DNA of 64,000 nucleotides from RUG705 sp934101175 (GTDB taxonomy: Bacteria; Bacillota_I; Bacilli_A; RF39; UBA660): contig CAKOQC010000004.1 in the NCBI GenBank assembly GCA_934101175.1, forward strand, positions 1-64,000, given 5' to 3'. The position numbers and the translations under genes are program-made. The notes under the pieces were generated by a model. It saw only the letters and a program-made list of their open reading frames with translations. It searched no databases and was not told the origin of the DNA. Of this stretch, positions 26,572 through 35,830 are shown in pieces (position 1 is the stretch's first letter; the number at the start of each line of letters is the position of its first letter).

Positions 26572-28023
26572 TTATATTATAGTACTATAGATATCAAACA
26601 TTGGCACTACTACAGCTAGTAATATTACACCAACGATAACTGCTAGTAATACTATCATGATAGGCTCAATTAGGCTTTTTAATCTTGATATAATGTTTGT
26701 TTGCTCTTCTTGATAATATGATGCAACATGTTCCATCATCTCACCTAGTTTGCCAGTTTTTTCACCAGTTACTAACATTTCATATGCTGTTTCTGGAAAG
26801 GCCCAATGTCCTTTGAAAGCTACGGATAAACCATTTCCAACACTCAAATTAGAAATAGCACTATTAATAATTTTTTTATAAACTTCATTTTCAGTTATCT
26901 TACTTAGAATATCCATACTATCAGTAATAAATACATCATGTTTTATTAAGGTGGCAAAAGTACTAGTAAAAGTAACTAATTGATTGTATTTTACGATATC
27001 TTTAATTACTGGAATATGCATAACGAAAGCCTGCATGGCATATTTAAATTGTTTAGATGATTTATATAATAAGGTAAATATAGATACTACTACTATGATT
27101 ATGGCTAGTATATAGTACCAGTTGCTTGTTACGAAATTACTTATATTCATGATAGCAAGAGTTATACCTGGTAAGCTTGATCCAGTTGTTTCATACATAG
27201 CAGTAAAAGATGGTACAACATATGTAATAACGAATGTTAAAACAGCCACTGCGAAAACCATTAAAACTGATGGATATGTCATAGCATTAATAATTTGTTT
27301 ACGATTACTATCCTGTCTTTTATAGTATGCTGCCATATCATCTAAAACTCCAGTTAAATCGCCGGTCATTTCAGATGTTTTTAACATGTTAATTAGCATT
27401 TTAGGAAATACTTTTCCTTGTTTTTCTAGGCATTGACTAAAAGACAATCCCCTATTTAAATCAAATACTATTTTTTTATAAAGCATTTGAATATCTTTCT
27501 TTTTACTTTGCCTACTTAAAATTTCCATTGAGTCAAGTAGTGGAATACCTGATTTAACATAGGTTGATAGCTGAGTTAGGAAGAAATTTAAATCTTTTAA
27601 TGACATTTTTCTAGAAATGCTAGCATTAGCAAGACCTAGACTAGTAGATAATTTATCTTCTTCAACTTTAATTATTTCATATCCTTTATTTAATAGAAAT
27701 GATTCAACATCTATTTTGTTTTCAGCATCAAAATAACTATCTATTATTTTTCCTTCGGCATCTTTTACCTTATACTTAAATCTTTTAAAGTTAACTTTTT
27801 TCTTTAAATCTTTCTTGTCATTAGTAAAATCTGTTTGAACGTTATTTCCTGATGATGCTTGATAATTATTATTTTGATTATTACTCATAGTGCCAACATT
27901 TATTCCTTGAACCGACTGATTAGCCATCATCCCCATTTGATTGGGATTGTTTTGTTGTAGATTGCTGTTTTGACCATTTAATAGCATATTATTATTTTGA
28001 TTATTTACTTGATTATTATTCAA
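26572..28023 (-). CDS. comGB: PilC/ComGB-type pilus inner-membrane platform protein
   Basis: A protein of about 483 residues. An N-terminal stretch rich in Asn/Gln (about residues 1-70) is followed by a PilC ARM domain (FKYKVKDAEGKIIDSYFDAEN), then two T2SSF domains (from KMSLKDLNFFLTQLSTYVKSGIPLL and from KYNQLVTFTSTFATLIKH) with three membrane helices. The Asn/Gln-rich head is not usual for PilC or ComGB. The start is the TTG at 28023, spaced well from GGGTGG; a GTG at 28035 overlaps it. ComGA and pilins are elsewhere. Confidence 0.85.
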   Translation of the reverse strand: MNNNQVNNQNNNMLLNGQNSNLQQNNPNQMGMMANQSVQGINVGTMSNNQNNNYQASSGNNVQTDFTNDKKDLKKKVNFKRFKYKVKDAEGKIIDSYFDAENKIDVESFLLNKGYEIIKVEEDKLSTSLGLANASISRKMSLKDLNFFLTQLSTYVKSGIPLLDSMEILSRQSKKKDIQMLYKKIVFDLNRGLSFSQCLEKQGKVFPKMLINMLKTSEMTGDLTGVLDDMAAYYKRQDSNRKQIINAMTYPSVLMVFAVAVLTFVITYVVPSFTAMYETTGSSLPGITLAIMNISNFVTSNWYYILAIIIVVVSIFTLLYKSSKQFKYAMQAFVMHIPVIKDIVKYNQLVTFTSTFATLIKHDVFITDSMDILSKITENEVYKKIINSAISNLSVGNGLSVAFKGHWAFPETAYEMLVTGEKTGKLGEMMEHVASYYQEEQTNIISRLKSLIEPIMIVLLAVIVGVILLAVVVPMFDIYSTII

Positions 28024-28161
28024 AATAAACACCACCCTTTTATTTCTCTTTGTATCTACATAATTCTATTTACGTTTATAGTATAATTGTATCACAAATA
28101 TTTATTTTTTTAAAACTTTTTTTAATAATTTTACATATATTATTTTAGGAAGGAATATTTT

Positions 28162-28620
28162 ATGAATCCAGGAAGATTTTTTATGCCTAATATGCCATAT
28201 ATGAGTATGGGTGGCAGGTATGGTATTCCCACGGCTATGGGGAATGCTATTGGAATGAGTTCAGCTATACCAGGAAGAATGGGATTATTTAGTCGTATCG
28301 GCAGTGGGATTCGTTCATTTAATTGGAGTGGACTTTTAAGCGGTGCTAATAAAACTTTGAATGTTATGAATCAAACTATTCCACTTATTAAACAGGCAAA
28401 ACCAATGGTTAATAATATGAAATCGATGCTTAGACTAGCTAAAGCTTTTGGAAGTGAAACTGTTACTAATAACGTTTCTAGAAATAATAATAGCAATACT
28501 AATAATACTAATATTAAAGTTAATATTGATAATAAGGTTAGTAATGATGCAGATAGTAAAAATTATAATACTTCTAATCTTAATGATAATAACAGTAATA
28601 GTCCAACATTCTTTTTATAA
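28162..28620 (+). CDS. yqfQ: YqfQ/VrrA-like protein
   Basis: A 152-residue protein. The first third is Met, Gly and Pro rich (MNPGRFFMPNMPYMSMGGR). The middle (SGLLSGANKTLNVMNQTIPLIKQAKPMVNNM) matches the YqfQ/VrrA pattern, where GRG/Met-rich heads precede a short helical pair. The tail is almost pure Asn, Ser, Asp and Lys. A strong GGAAGG lies 8 bases before the ATG. In Bacillus YqfQ is sporulation-linked; here that is inference. It faces the SipW-class pair across a shared terminator. Confidence 0.65.
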   Translation: MNPGRFFMPNMPYMSMGGRYGIPTAMGNAIGMSSAIPGRMGLFSRIGSGIRSFNWSGLLSGANKTLNVMNQTIPLIKQAKPMVNNMKSMLRLAKAFGSETVTNNVSRNNNSNTNNTNIKVNIDNKVSNDADSKNYNTSNLNDNNSNSPTFFL

Positions 28621-28637
28621 ATATGCTGATTTATTTC

Positions 28638-28676
28638 AAAAAAAGACTTCACCTTTTATTAAGTGAAGCTTTTTTG
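28638..28676. terminator. Bidirectional terminator
   Basis: AAAAAAGACTTCAC / GTGAAGCTTTTTT stem between two convergent genes. Confidence 0.85.
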
Positions 28677-28682
28677 TTTAAA

Positions 28683-29369
28683 TTATCCTGCTATTTGTTC
28701 AATAGTACCTGACCATTCAAGAGTGAAACTAATATTTTGCATTGGATCATTATTTACATTACCAACGTTTGTGTGTTCATATTCACTATCTAGCCATACG
28801 TGTAAATAATATGTTGGTATACTTGTTTCTGTTGTAACGTTTGCAGCTATTTCGTTTGTAATAGTAGCTACATCTATTTTAGTTGATCCTGTAGCACTAA
28901 GTAGATTAGGATTTCCTGTTGAGCCACTAAAATCGCCACCTGCTACATAGTTTTCACTACTATCATCAGTACACAAACTTTGTGTTTTGGTAATAGACCA
29001 TTTTAAATGTGTCAAATTATCAGCTGTTGGAGTTCCGGCAGAACTTGCAGTAAAGTTAGTTACTTTTAAATTAGCTGTTATTCTTGCCTTTGAAGTTGTA
29101 TTGTTTAAATATGTAATATCTACAGCTTTTACTAATGCATTACTACTTGTACATGATGCAGTTGGAATTAATTTTGTTATTGTTGTAGTTCCATTACCAT
29201 TGATTTTTGCATTAATATCGTTAGAACCACCAATTACTGTAAAGTTTACACTTGTTTGATTTGCAGTATCTGATACCCAAGACCAATAGGCATATGTTGC
29301 TCCACCTACAGCAACAATGATTGCTAAAACTGCTACTATAGCAATAATTAATTTGTCTTTATCTTTCAT
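28683..29369 (-). CDS. SipW-class exported protein, B1
   Basis: A 228-residue protein with signal region AIIVAVGGATYAYWSW (SipW-dependent type) and a Thr/Asn-rich beta domain ending ISFTLEWSGTIEQIAG. A single Cys pair (TASCTSS and TQSLCTDDS) could form a disulfide. The motif TYYLHVWLDSEYEHTN matches the YFWLDSS and YFWLNGND strands of its relatives. It lies 17 bases after 29387-29953. Confidence 0.8.
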   Translation of the reverse strand: MKDKDKLIIAIVAVLAIIVAVGGATYAYWSWVSDTANQTSVNFTVIGGSNDINAKINGNGTTTITKLIPTASCTSSNALVKAVDITYLNNTTSKARITANLKVTNFTASSAGTPTADNLTHLKWSITKTQSLCTDDSSENYVAGGDFSGSTGNPNLLSATGSTKIDVATITNEIAANVTTETSIPTYYLHVWLDSEYEHTNVGNVNNDPMQNISFTLEWSGTIEQIAG

Positions 29370-29386
29370 TTTTTACTCTCCTTAAA

Positions 29387-29953
29387 TTAATGTGCCTGTT
29401 CTGCTGAAGCATGAACATATCCTTGATATGTTTTACCAATATCATCGTTATCAAGTATACTAGAATCTAACCAGAAATACACCGTTACGTTTGTTTGTGT
29501 AGTTGATGTTAAATCTATAGTAGTTAAATCTAGGGCTGTTGTTGATGAAGTTGCAGGAACTGCTTGTGGAGCAGAGGCAGTATTTGTACCTACTTGTACA
29601 GAATATTTTAATACTCCTGATGATAAATCTAGAGCAGTATCTCCTGTTGACGTTGTTGTTAATTTCACTGTTAAAGTTCCGTTAGCACTATCAGCAGTTT
29701 TCTTAGCAGCTTTTACAGTAACTTTTGTAGCTCCGCTTGTTGCAACATTAGCAGCAGTAACATTGCTCAATGTTTTAATATCTGTCAATTCAGTATCTCC
29801 TTGATAATCTACTAAGAAATTACCAGTACTTACGTTATAATTTCCGTTAGTTACATTAGCATTAAAAGTTAACCATGCAAATGTAGCTCCTGCTATTAAA
29901 GCAACAAAAAATATTACTCCAATGATTGTTCCAATTAATTTTTTTCTATCCAA
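29387..29953 (-). CDS. SipW-class exported protein, B2
   Basis: A 188-residue protein with signal region FFVALIAGATFAWLTFNAN (SipW class) and a Thr/Ser/Ala-rich beta domain ending YQGYVHASAEQAH. VTVYFWLDSSILDNDDIGKTYQGYV is the shared signature strand pair. Codon use is richer in Ala and Thr than in nearby genes, as in abundant surface proteins. A good GGAGG precedes the ATG. Confidence 0.8.
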   Translation of the reverse strand: MDRKKLIGTIIGVIFFVALIAGATFAWLTFNANVTNGNYNVSTGNFLVDYQGDTELTDIKTLSNVTAANVATSGATKVTVKAAKKTADSANGTLTVKLTTTSTGDTALDLSSGVLKYSVQVGTNTASAPQAVPATSSTTALDLTTIDLTSTTQTNVTVYFWLDSSILDNDDIGKTYQGYVHASAEQAH

Positions 29954-30319
29954 GACGATTTCCTCCTTACTATCTTATAAGAAAATATTAGCATATTTTT
30001 TTTATTTTGACAAGTCTTTTTATTAATAAAATCTAATTATCAAGAAGGTTGTTTAATAAAATTTTAAATTCTCGTTTTTCTTATTATAGAGAATTTAGTT
30101 TTTAATTTGATGATTATCAAGAAGGTTAAAATCTAATTGATTTTTTTATCTTCTTTAATTAAATTTACACTATAAATAAAAAAAAAGAATATTGTTTTAT
30201 GGATGATAAAAGACATATAGTTAATTTTGATTAAGTAATTTTCTATTTAAGTTAGAAAGTAATCTTTTTATATTTTAATGCTTTTATAACAAATATTCTT
30301 TTCTTATTCTATTAAAATT
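29954..30319. other. Gene-free stretch with a short direct repeat
   Basis: No coding region seen. attatcaagaaggtt occurs at 30036-30050 and 30113-30127. Between the copies AATTCTC / GAGAATT forms a weak hairpin (30066-30095), possibly a terminator for the gene at 30320. Confidence 0.45.
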
Positions 30320-30595
30320 TTATATTATTTTTTTTACAATAAAATATTTACAATCATTAGCACAATTATTTTTAATGTAGCTATCAACATTGGCATAATC
30401 ATTTATTTTATTTACCTTTTTATTTTTGGAATCATTAAATCCTTTTAAACGCAATTTACCATAGGCTATATCTCCAACAATATAGTCATAGTCATAAAAG
30501 TAATCAGTACATTTTAAAGTAAATTCTTCTTTATCAAAAGCATCTTTGTAATTTTTTATTAATTCATATATTTGATTTTCTATTTCTATTTTCAT
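30320..30595 (-). CDS. Small unknown protein
   Basis: An 91-residue protein rich in Lys, Tyr and Asp, no signal or membrane segment. Two cysteines lie near the end (NNCANDCKYFIV). Not recognised. The start is uncertain: ATG 30595 has a distant AGGA, and a TTG at 30610 overlaps it. Low-complexity features of a real but poorly conserved gene. Confidence 0.45.
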   Translation of the reverse strand: MKIEIENQIYELIKNYKDAFDKEEFTLKCTDYFYDYDYIVGDIAYGKLRLKGFNDSKNKKVNKINDYANVDSYIKNNCANDCKYFIVKKII

Positions 30596-30652
30596 TTTTG
30601 TATAATTCAATCCTTTAATATTATTTTAGATTGTTTCCTTTCTATATTCATT

Positions 30653-32350
30653 TTAATAATCTTTAGCAAAGGCTGATTTTATTTGATTATATTTATTTAT
30701 ATTTGATGAAGAGTTCCAAGTAATAAATCCTCCTGTTAATCCGGCATCTACTAAGGCTCTTGCTTGATCACTAATTTTGGTAGCATCATATGTTACGGTT
30801 GGATTCCAATATGGCGTATCATAGGCAGTTATCCAAGTTCTTGCTATGGCTGGTGTTGTAATTTCTGTTTGTCTTTCGGCAGCACCTTTAGCCCAGTTAT
30901 TAACAGTTTGATAAGCATTGGTCCATGTATCAACATTTCTACCGAAATGATCGGTATATGGCATAGAACTTACAACGTCTACGATATTAGATATAGCTGG
31001 CCAGTACTGGCCATATGATGTTACATATGTGCCAGAGCACTCTCCAAAAACATCTACTGATAAATATACTTGTTCTTTATGTATTTGATCAGTGGCATAA
31101 AATAAGAAATTTTGCACTGCTTCAGCTTTTTCTTCTTCATATTTATTTTTGAAATCAGTACTGCTACTTTGTGACATATTATATGCTTGTTCAGGAAATC
31201 TTACATAATCGAATTGAATCTCATTAAAGCCCATATCGTGAATAGCTTGTTTGGCCAATTCAACATTATACTCCCACGCTCCTCTTGAATAAGCTGATGG
31301 CCATAGTTGAGATGAAGCATTTGATTTAATACAATCTTCTGGATGATCTTTTCCATAATGAGAATCATTAAATACAACAATTCTACCAATTACATATATT
31401 CCAGCATTTTTAATTTTATCAATAGCATTTTTGTATGAATCATAACTATTAATAGCTGTATTATAAGCTGTCATTGAATATTCTTTAGCAACTTCCATCG
31501 GATATGCAAGAGCACCATCCTTTAAATCTACTACAATTGCATTTACTCCAGAGGTAGTAGCAATTTCTAAATACTTATCAATATTTCCTATAACATTTGA
31601 TCCGGCATTTAAGTACATAGATTTGGCATTTTTCAAAATCGGATTATTTTCAAATTCTGGCTTTTCATATGGATAATAATCTAAGGTTGATGCTTTTCCA
31701 CCATATAATTCTCTACCATATTTGCGATCTTTATGAGTGTCATAAACATTATTTTCATTATAATTAGCTAAAGCAGCTTCTTCTGTATCAACTAGATACT
31801 TAGCATATACCCATCCGGTTATATCATCCTTTTTTATTTTATACATATTGACATGGCCTTCATTATCGATATTGTCATAATCAATAATCTCTATTTTATT
31901 ACCCTTTTTAATAAAAGATTCTATTTTTGAATCTAATTCATTTTTGTAAACGGTTACAGAAGTTCTGACATATTTTTCTTTTTCTTTTACTACAGACTTT
32001 TGATTTTCTTCTAAGTAAATCTCACTTAAATAGTAAGTTTTATCATTTAAAATGATTTCTTTATATGGTACTTCACCTACTGTTTTGATGTTGTTATTTG
32101 ATTTTATTTTAGTACCTCTTGGAAATTTATCGCTTTCTTCCATCTTATCTGTTTCACTATTATATGTATACAATGTAATGCTATTTTCTGTCGATGCTAG
32201 ATAATATGTTTTATAAATTATACTAGTAGCTCCTTTGTCAAGTATTTTCATAGCAGTTAACACAATAATAATTAATACTAATAGTGCAATAATAATGGGG
32301 CCTATTTTAATTTTTCTTTTCTTTTTATTTCTATTTCTATTTCTATTCAT
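30653..32350 (-). CDS. DUF4015 putative glycoside hydrolase with SH3-type region
   Basis: A 565-residue secreted or membrane-anchored protein. It has an arginine/asparagine-rich N-terminus, one membrane helix (about 15-40), an SH3b-like region near 120-190 (KKGNKIEIIDYDN ... VYAKYL), then the DUF4015 TIM-barrel (PF13200). The barrel includes YLNAGSNVIGNIDKYLEIATTSGVNAIVVDLKDG, AIHDMGFNEIQFDYVRFPEQ and ITWNSSSN. Substrate unknown, probably a wall or matrix glycan. GTG three codons upstream overlaps AGGTGA; ATG 32350 is the start. Confidence 0.88.
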   Translation of the reverse strand: MNRNRNRNKKKRKIKIGPIIIALLVLIIIVLTAMKILDKGATSIIYKTYYLASTENSITLYTYNSETDKMEESDKFPRGTKIKSNNNIKTVGEVPYKEIILNDKTYYLSEIYLEENQKSVVKEKEKYVRTSVTVYKNELDSKIESFIKKGNKIEIIDYDNIDNEGHVNMYKIKKDDITGWVYAKYLVDTEEAALANYNENNVYDTHKDRKYGRELYGGKASTLDYYPYEKPEFENNPILKNAKSMYLNAGSNVIGNIDKYLEIATTSGVNAIVVDLKDGALAYPMEVAKEYSMTAYNTAINSYDSYKNAIDKIKNAGIYVIGRIVVFNDSHYGKDHPEDCIKSNASSQLWPSAYSRGAWEYNVELAKQAIHDMGFNEIQFDYVRFPEQAYNMSQSSSTDFKNKYEEEKAEAVQNFLFYATDQIHKEQVYLSVDVFGECSGTYVTSYGQYWPAISNIVDVVSSMPYTDHFGRNVDTWTNAYQTVNNWAKGAAERQTEITTPAIARTWITAYDTPYWNPTVTYDATKISDQARALVDAGLTGGFITWNSSSNINKYNQIKSAFAKDY

Positions 32351-32359
32351 TACACTCAC

Positions 32360-32677
32360 CTATCATTAGTATAACACAAATGATTTTTTTTTACTATACA
32401 TTATTTAGCATTTTTTCTGTTGAATATTATTGCTACTTAAACTCAAAAATACACAATCGTGGTACTGTTTAATTTTATCTAATTAATTTTAATTTATTGT
32501 AAATTAAATAAAATATTTCAAATTTTAATTTATAAAAGCAAATTTATTTCTATCTATACAAAATATAGGCACTCATATGAACTAATATTGACTAATTGTT
32601 TTAAATAGTAGTCGCAATTATTTTTTATTAATTTACAATCTTTATGCTTAATATTAATTTGTATATTAGATAATTTA
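32360..32677. other. Gene-free, very AT-rich stretch
   Basis: No reading frame, RNA or repeat that I can support. It separates the divergent DUF4015 and DUF192 genes. Confidence 0.5.
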
Positions 32678-32706
32678 TTGATTTATACTTTAAGTTTTGA
32701 TAAAAT
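32678..32706 (+). promoter_or_regulatory. Promoter of the DUF192-gpsA operon
   Basis: TTGATT (32678-32683), 17-base spacer, TAAAAT (32701-32706). Confidence 0.6.
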
Positions 32707-32730
32707 TATAGTAGATGGATGGTAGATTTT

Positions 32731-33063
32731 ATGAAATTGAAATACGATAATAAAGAAATCAAACTAGTAGAATGTAAAAGTTTTTTTTCAAGATTTAAAG
32801 GATTTATGCTTAAAAAAAATATCAACTATGCCCTACTTTTTAATAAATGCAATAGTATTCATACTTTTTTTATGAGAGAGAAAATTGATGTTATTATGTT
32901 AGATAAAGACAATGTTATACGTTATTATTATAAAAATCTAGATAAGAATAAAATAATTTGGCCTAAACATAATGCTTGTAAAACTATTGAACTTCCAATT
33001 AATTATTTTGAAATTAAACTTAATACTTTAGTAGAAATGGAGAATGAAGATGATACAGAATAA
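32731..33063 (+). CDS. DUF192 family protein
   Basis: A 110-residue protein. KSFFSRFKGFMLKKNINYALLF, HTFFMREKIDVIMLDKD and the C-terminal KTIELPINYFEIK strands follow the DUF192 (PF02643) pattern. Function unknown; a fold similar to small beta-barrel proteins. An ATG at 32719 lies too close to the predicted transcription start. It overlaps gpsA by 14 bases. Confidence 0.75.
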   Translation: MKLKYDNKEIKLVECKSFFSRFKGFMLKKNINYALLFNKCNSIHTFFMREKIDVIMLDKDNVIRYYYKNLDKNKIIWPKHNACKTIELPINYFEIKLNTLVEMENEDDTE

Positions 33064-34039
33064 TAGTAAAAATATAGCTATTTTAGGAACTGGTTCTTAT
33101 GGGATTGGTTTAGCAAAGAGATTAGTTGATAATGATTGCAATGTCACTATGTGGACTAGTGTTAAAGATGAATATGAAATGCTTATTAGAGATAGAGTTA
33201 ATAAAGTTTATTTACCAGATTATTATATAGATAATAGAATTCTTATTAAAGATAATTTGGAAGAAACTATTAAGGAAGCACAGATTATTTTTATAGCTAT
33301 CCCAGTTAAATATGTAATGAATACTATTAAGGAGCTTAAAAAATATTATCAAAAAAATCAAATTATTGTTGTAGCTTGTAAGGGAATTATTCAAGATAGT
33401 CTTTCTTTTGTTAGTTATTTAATCAAAAATGAGCTAAATTGTAAGAATATAGCAGTAATATCTGGTGGAACATTTGCAATAGATATGATAAAGGATGATT
33501 ATTTAGCTTTGACTGTAGCTTCTAAAAAGAAAAAAATAGCTAATTTAGTTAAATCTACTCTAGAAAACAAATATTTGAGTATGGATATTACTAATGATGT
33601 ATTCGGGGTGGAAATGTATGGTGCTATTAAAAATGTAATGGCTATTACTTTAGGAATTGCTAATGGATATGGATATTGTGAGTCTACTAAAAGCTTATTA
33701 ATAACAAAATTTATTAATGATACATCCAAGATGATTGAGGATTTTTCTGGAAACAAGATGACAATGTTTACATATGCGGGAATTGGAGATATTTGGTTAA
33801 CAGCTACTTCCCCTACTAGTAGAAATTACGCATTTGGTAATTTAGTTGGTAAAAAATCTAGTCAACAGGAAATTAATGATTATTTAAAAAATACAACAGT
33901 AGAAGGATATTATACATTAAAGTCTTTGTATGAATTGTTTAAGAAAAATAATTATAAAATGGAAATCATTGATATTTTATATAGCATTATTTATGATAAT
34001 AAAGATATATCATTATTAGAAGAATACTTATCTAATTAA
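33050..34039 (+). CDS. gpsA: NAD(P)-dependent glycerol-3-phosphate dehydrogenase
   Basis: Makes sn-glycerol 3-phosphate for phospholipids from dihydroxyacetone phosphate. The 329-residue protein has the dinucleotide loop LGTGSYGIGLA near residues 9-19, the catalytic Lys in ACKG, the GAIKNVMAI segment with its active-site Lys, and GIGDIWLTATSPTSRNYAFG near the end. ATG 33050 is 7 bases from GGAG; an ATG at 33044 is too close. Confidence 0.93.
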   Translation: MIQNNSKNIAILGTGSYGIGLAKRLVDNDCNVTMWTSVKDEYEMLIRDRVNKVYLPDYYIDNRILIKDNLEETIKEAQIIFIAIPVKYVMNTIKELKKYYQKNQIIVVACKGIIQDSLSFVSYLIKNELNCKNIAVISGGTFAIDMIKDDYLALTVASKKKKIANLVKSTLENKYLSMDITNDVFGVEMYGAIKNVMAITLGIANGYGYCESTKSLLITKFINDTSKMIEDFSGNKMTMFTYAGIGDIWLTATSPTSRNYAFGNLVGKKSSQQEINDYLKNTTVEGYYTLKSLYELFKKNNYKMEIIDILYSIIYDNKDISLLEEYLSN

Positions 34040-34046
34040 TGTACTT

Positions 34047-34086
34047 AAAAAAATCAAGGTTAAGTTTTTATTTAATCTTGATTTTT
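34047..34086. terminator. Bidirectional terminator between gpsA and sigE
   Basis: AAATCAAG...TTAA / TTTAA.CTTGATTT stem with T run, shared by two convergent genes. Confidence 0.8.
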
Positions 34087-34095
34087 AGTTAACCC

Positions 34096-34779
34096 CTAGT
34101 TTCTTATGATACTTTTTAATTTTTTAATAACTTTCTTTTCTATTCTTGAAATATATGATTGACTTATGCCTAATAAATTGGCAACATCTTTTTGAGTCAT
34201 TTCTTTTTTATGATTAATGCCATATCTTAGTTCAATTATTTCTTTATCACGAGGATTTAATTTATTTATTTCTTCTAGCATAATATTTTTATCAAGTTCA
34301 TCATCTAATCCCTTGGTAACAATATCTTTTTCTGTTCCTAAGACATCCTCTAAATGTAATTCATTGCCATCAGAATCATAACTCAAACTATCTTCAAAAC
34401 TTACTTCAGTTTTTTTTCTTTTGATTTTTCTTAGATACATTAGTATTTCATTATCTATACATCTTGAAGCATATGTTGCTAATTTAATATTTTTATCTAA
34501 ACGATAGGTATTGACGGCTTTTATAAGACCAATTGTACCAATAGACACTAAATCTTCTAAATCAGTTCCGGTATTATCATATTTTTTAGCTAAAAATACA
34601 ACTAAGCGTAAATTATGTTCAATTAATTTATTTCTGGCATGTTCATCTTCTTTCATAGATAACTCAACGTACTTTATTTCTTCTTCTTTTGTTAATGGTT
34701 CTGGTAAGATGTCTGTACTACCTACAAATAATATCTTTTGATATTTTTTAATAATTTTTGAAAATAATTTTTTTAGCAT
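34096..34779 (-). CDS. sigE: Sporulation sigma factor E
   Basis: Mother-cell sigma factor. The 227-residue protein has the pro-sequence-like head with KLFSKIIKKYQKILFVGSTDILPEPL, region 2 with LVSIGTIGLIKAVNTY and ATYASRCIDNEILMYLRK, and region 4 ending QKDVANLLGISQSYISRIEKK. The upstream spoIIGA confirms SigE over SigK. It begins 4 bases after the spoIIGA stop. In B. subtilis SpoIIGA cleaves the pro-sequence after an asymmetric-septum signal. Confidence 0.96.
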   Translation of the reverse strand: MLKKLFSKIIKKYQKILFVGSTDILPEPLTKEEEIKYVELSMKEDEHARNKLIEHNLRLVVFLAKKYDNTGTDLEDLVSIGTIGLIKAVNTYRLDKNIKLATYASRCIDNEILMYLRKIKRKKTEVSFEDSLSYDSDGNELHLEDVLGTEKDIVTKGLDDELDKNIMLEEINKLNPRDKEIIELRYGINHKKEMTQKDVANLLGISQSYISRIEKKVIKKLKSIIRN

Positions 34780-34783
34780 AATC

Positions 34784-35545
34784 TTATATCCTTTCTATTA
34801 GATTTTTATTCAAAATACAATCTGCTCCTTCAATACCTACTTCATCAATAAGGCCAATTAGTAATTTTTGGCGATATCCATGTGAATAAATATATATTTT
34901 TTCTGGCTTAAAACATTTGATGACACCATTATTATCAATGGTGCTATATGGAACATAGATTATTGTTTCTGAGTCACTTGGTATTTTATCTTTTTTAACA
35001 AGAATTATTGGTCTATTTTTATAAGGATCTTTTAGCATGTTTCCAGTATCAAGATAAGCATTTAATGTTATTACTGGCTTGTCTTTTAAATATATGTCTA
35101 CTTTGTAATAATTAGAATAATTATTCTTAATTTTTATAATACTTTTTGTGTAACTATAGGTAATAATTGGAGCTATTATAATCAAAATGAGAACGTTTAA
35201 TAAATAGTTATTGATTTTTGGTAGAAAGTTAACATTGATAAGATAAATAGTACCTGCTAGGAAAATACTAATTAAATACATATAGAATATATTTTTGATG
35301 GTATATATAATATCATGATAAGTAAAAGAAATTATTGACATTATTAGTGAAAATAATATTGATATTGGGAAAAGATATATCTTGTTTATATCAGTAAATA
35401 AAAATATTAAAGGAATGCACCCTATTACTGATGATAGAAATACCTTTTTGAATTTAGTGATTCTATTTAATATAAGACTGACGCCAATTATCATGCAATA
35501 ATTTAGAACTAAGTCTTCAATTACTAATAAATCTAGATATACCAT
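34784..35545 (-). CDS. spoIIGA: SpoIIGA, pro-sigma-E processing protease
   Basis: A 253-residue protein with five membrane segments (about 1-140) and a cytoplasmic aspartic-protease-like domain. Its catalytic motif LDTGN lies near residue 166, with LKDPYKNRPIILV after it, as in SpoIIGA. It is activated by SpoIIR across the septum in B. subtilis. GTG three codons upstream overlaps AAAGGTG; ATG 35545 is the start. It is the first gene of spoIIGA-sigE. Confidence 0.94.
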   Translation of the reverse strand: MVYLDLLVIEDLVLNYCMIIGVSLILNRITKFKKVFLSSVIGCIPLIFLFTDINKIYLFPISILFSLIMSIISFTYHDIIYTIKNIFYMYLISIFLAGTIYLINVNFLPKINNYLLNVLILIIIAPIITYSYTKSIIKIKNNYSNYYKVDIYLKDKPVITLNAYLDTGNMLKDPYKNRPIILVKKDKIPSDSETIIYVPYSTIDNNGVIKCFKPEKIYIYSHGYRQKLLIGLIDEVGIEGADCILNKNLIERI

Positions 35546-35561
35546 TTCAATCACCTTTTAA

Positions 35562-35594
35562 AGTATATATTAACTTTTGAGAATAATATGTCAA
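35562..35594 (-). promoter_or_regulatory. Wide-spaced spoIIG-type promoter
   Basis: Minus strand TTGACA (35589-35594), 21 bases, TATACT (35562-35567). The B. subtilis spoIIG promoter has a similarly wide 22-bp gap and needs Spo0A~P. TTTGACA is TGTCAAA on the other strand, one mismatch from the 0A box, and overlaps the -35. The leader is about 10 bases. Confidence 0.72.
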
Positions 35595-35623
35595 AAAAAG
35601 AGCTAAACAAAATGTTAGCTCTT
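35593..35623 (-). terminator. Terminator between comEC and spoIIGA
   Basis: AAGAGCTAA / TTAGCTCTT stem, then seven T on the minus strand, running into the spoIIGA -35. Confidence 0.88.
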
Positions 35624-35717
35624 ATCTATATAAACGCAAGTCTTTGCGAACTCACGGCACAATATATATTATGCAAGAAACAGTAAAAAATTCTATATAA
35701 TAAGATGAATTTATATT
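35593..35717 (-). ncRNA. Candidate structured small RNA between comEC and spoIIGA
   Basis: No gene lies here. The minus strand shows a candidate promoter (TTGCAT 35747-35752, 17 bases, TAAATA 35724-35729), then a GCATAAT / ATTGTGC hairpin (35657-35674), GCCGTGAG, a CGCAA / TTGCG hairpin (35635-35648) and the terminator at 35593-35623. It would be about 125 bases. It could also be an untranslated tail of comEC. I match it to no known RNA family. Confidence 0.45.
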
Positions 35718-35830
35718 CTATATTATTTACACTTTTGTTATATTATATGCAATTTTTATTTTAAATGTTTCATTTTTTATTAATAAATATGTTACTTCTT
35801 TTATCTATATAGTTAAATTTATATTATTTT

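Noticed and set aside
22898..29953. Type IV pilins served by the neighbouring prepilin peptidase
   Set aside because: The leaders lack the Gly-Phe and Glu5 of class III signals and match the SipW type.
32180..32190. Extra Spo0A box (TGTCGAT)
   Set aside because: It lies inside the DUF4015 coding sequence, away from any start.
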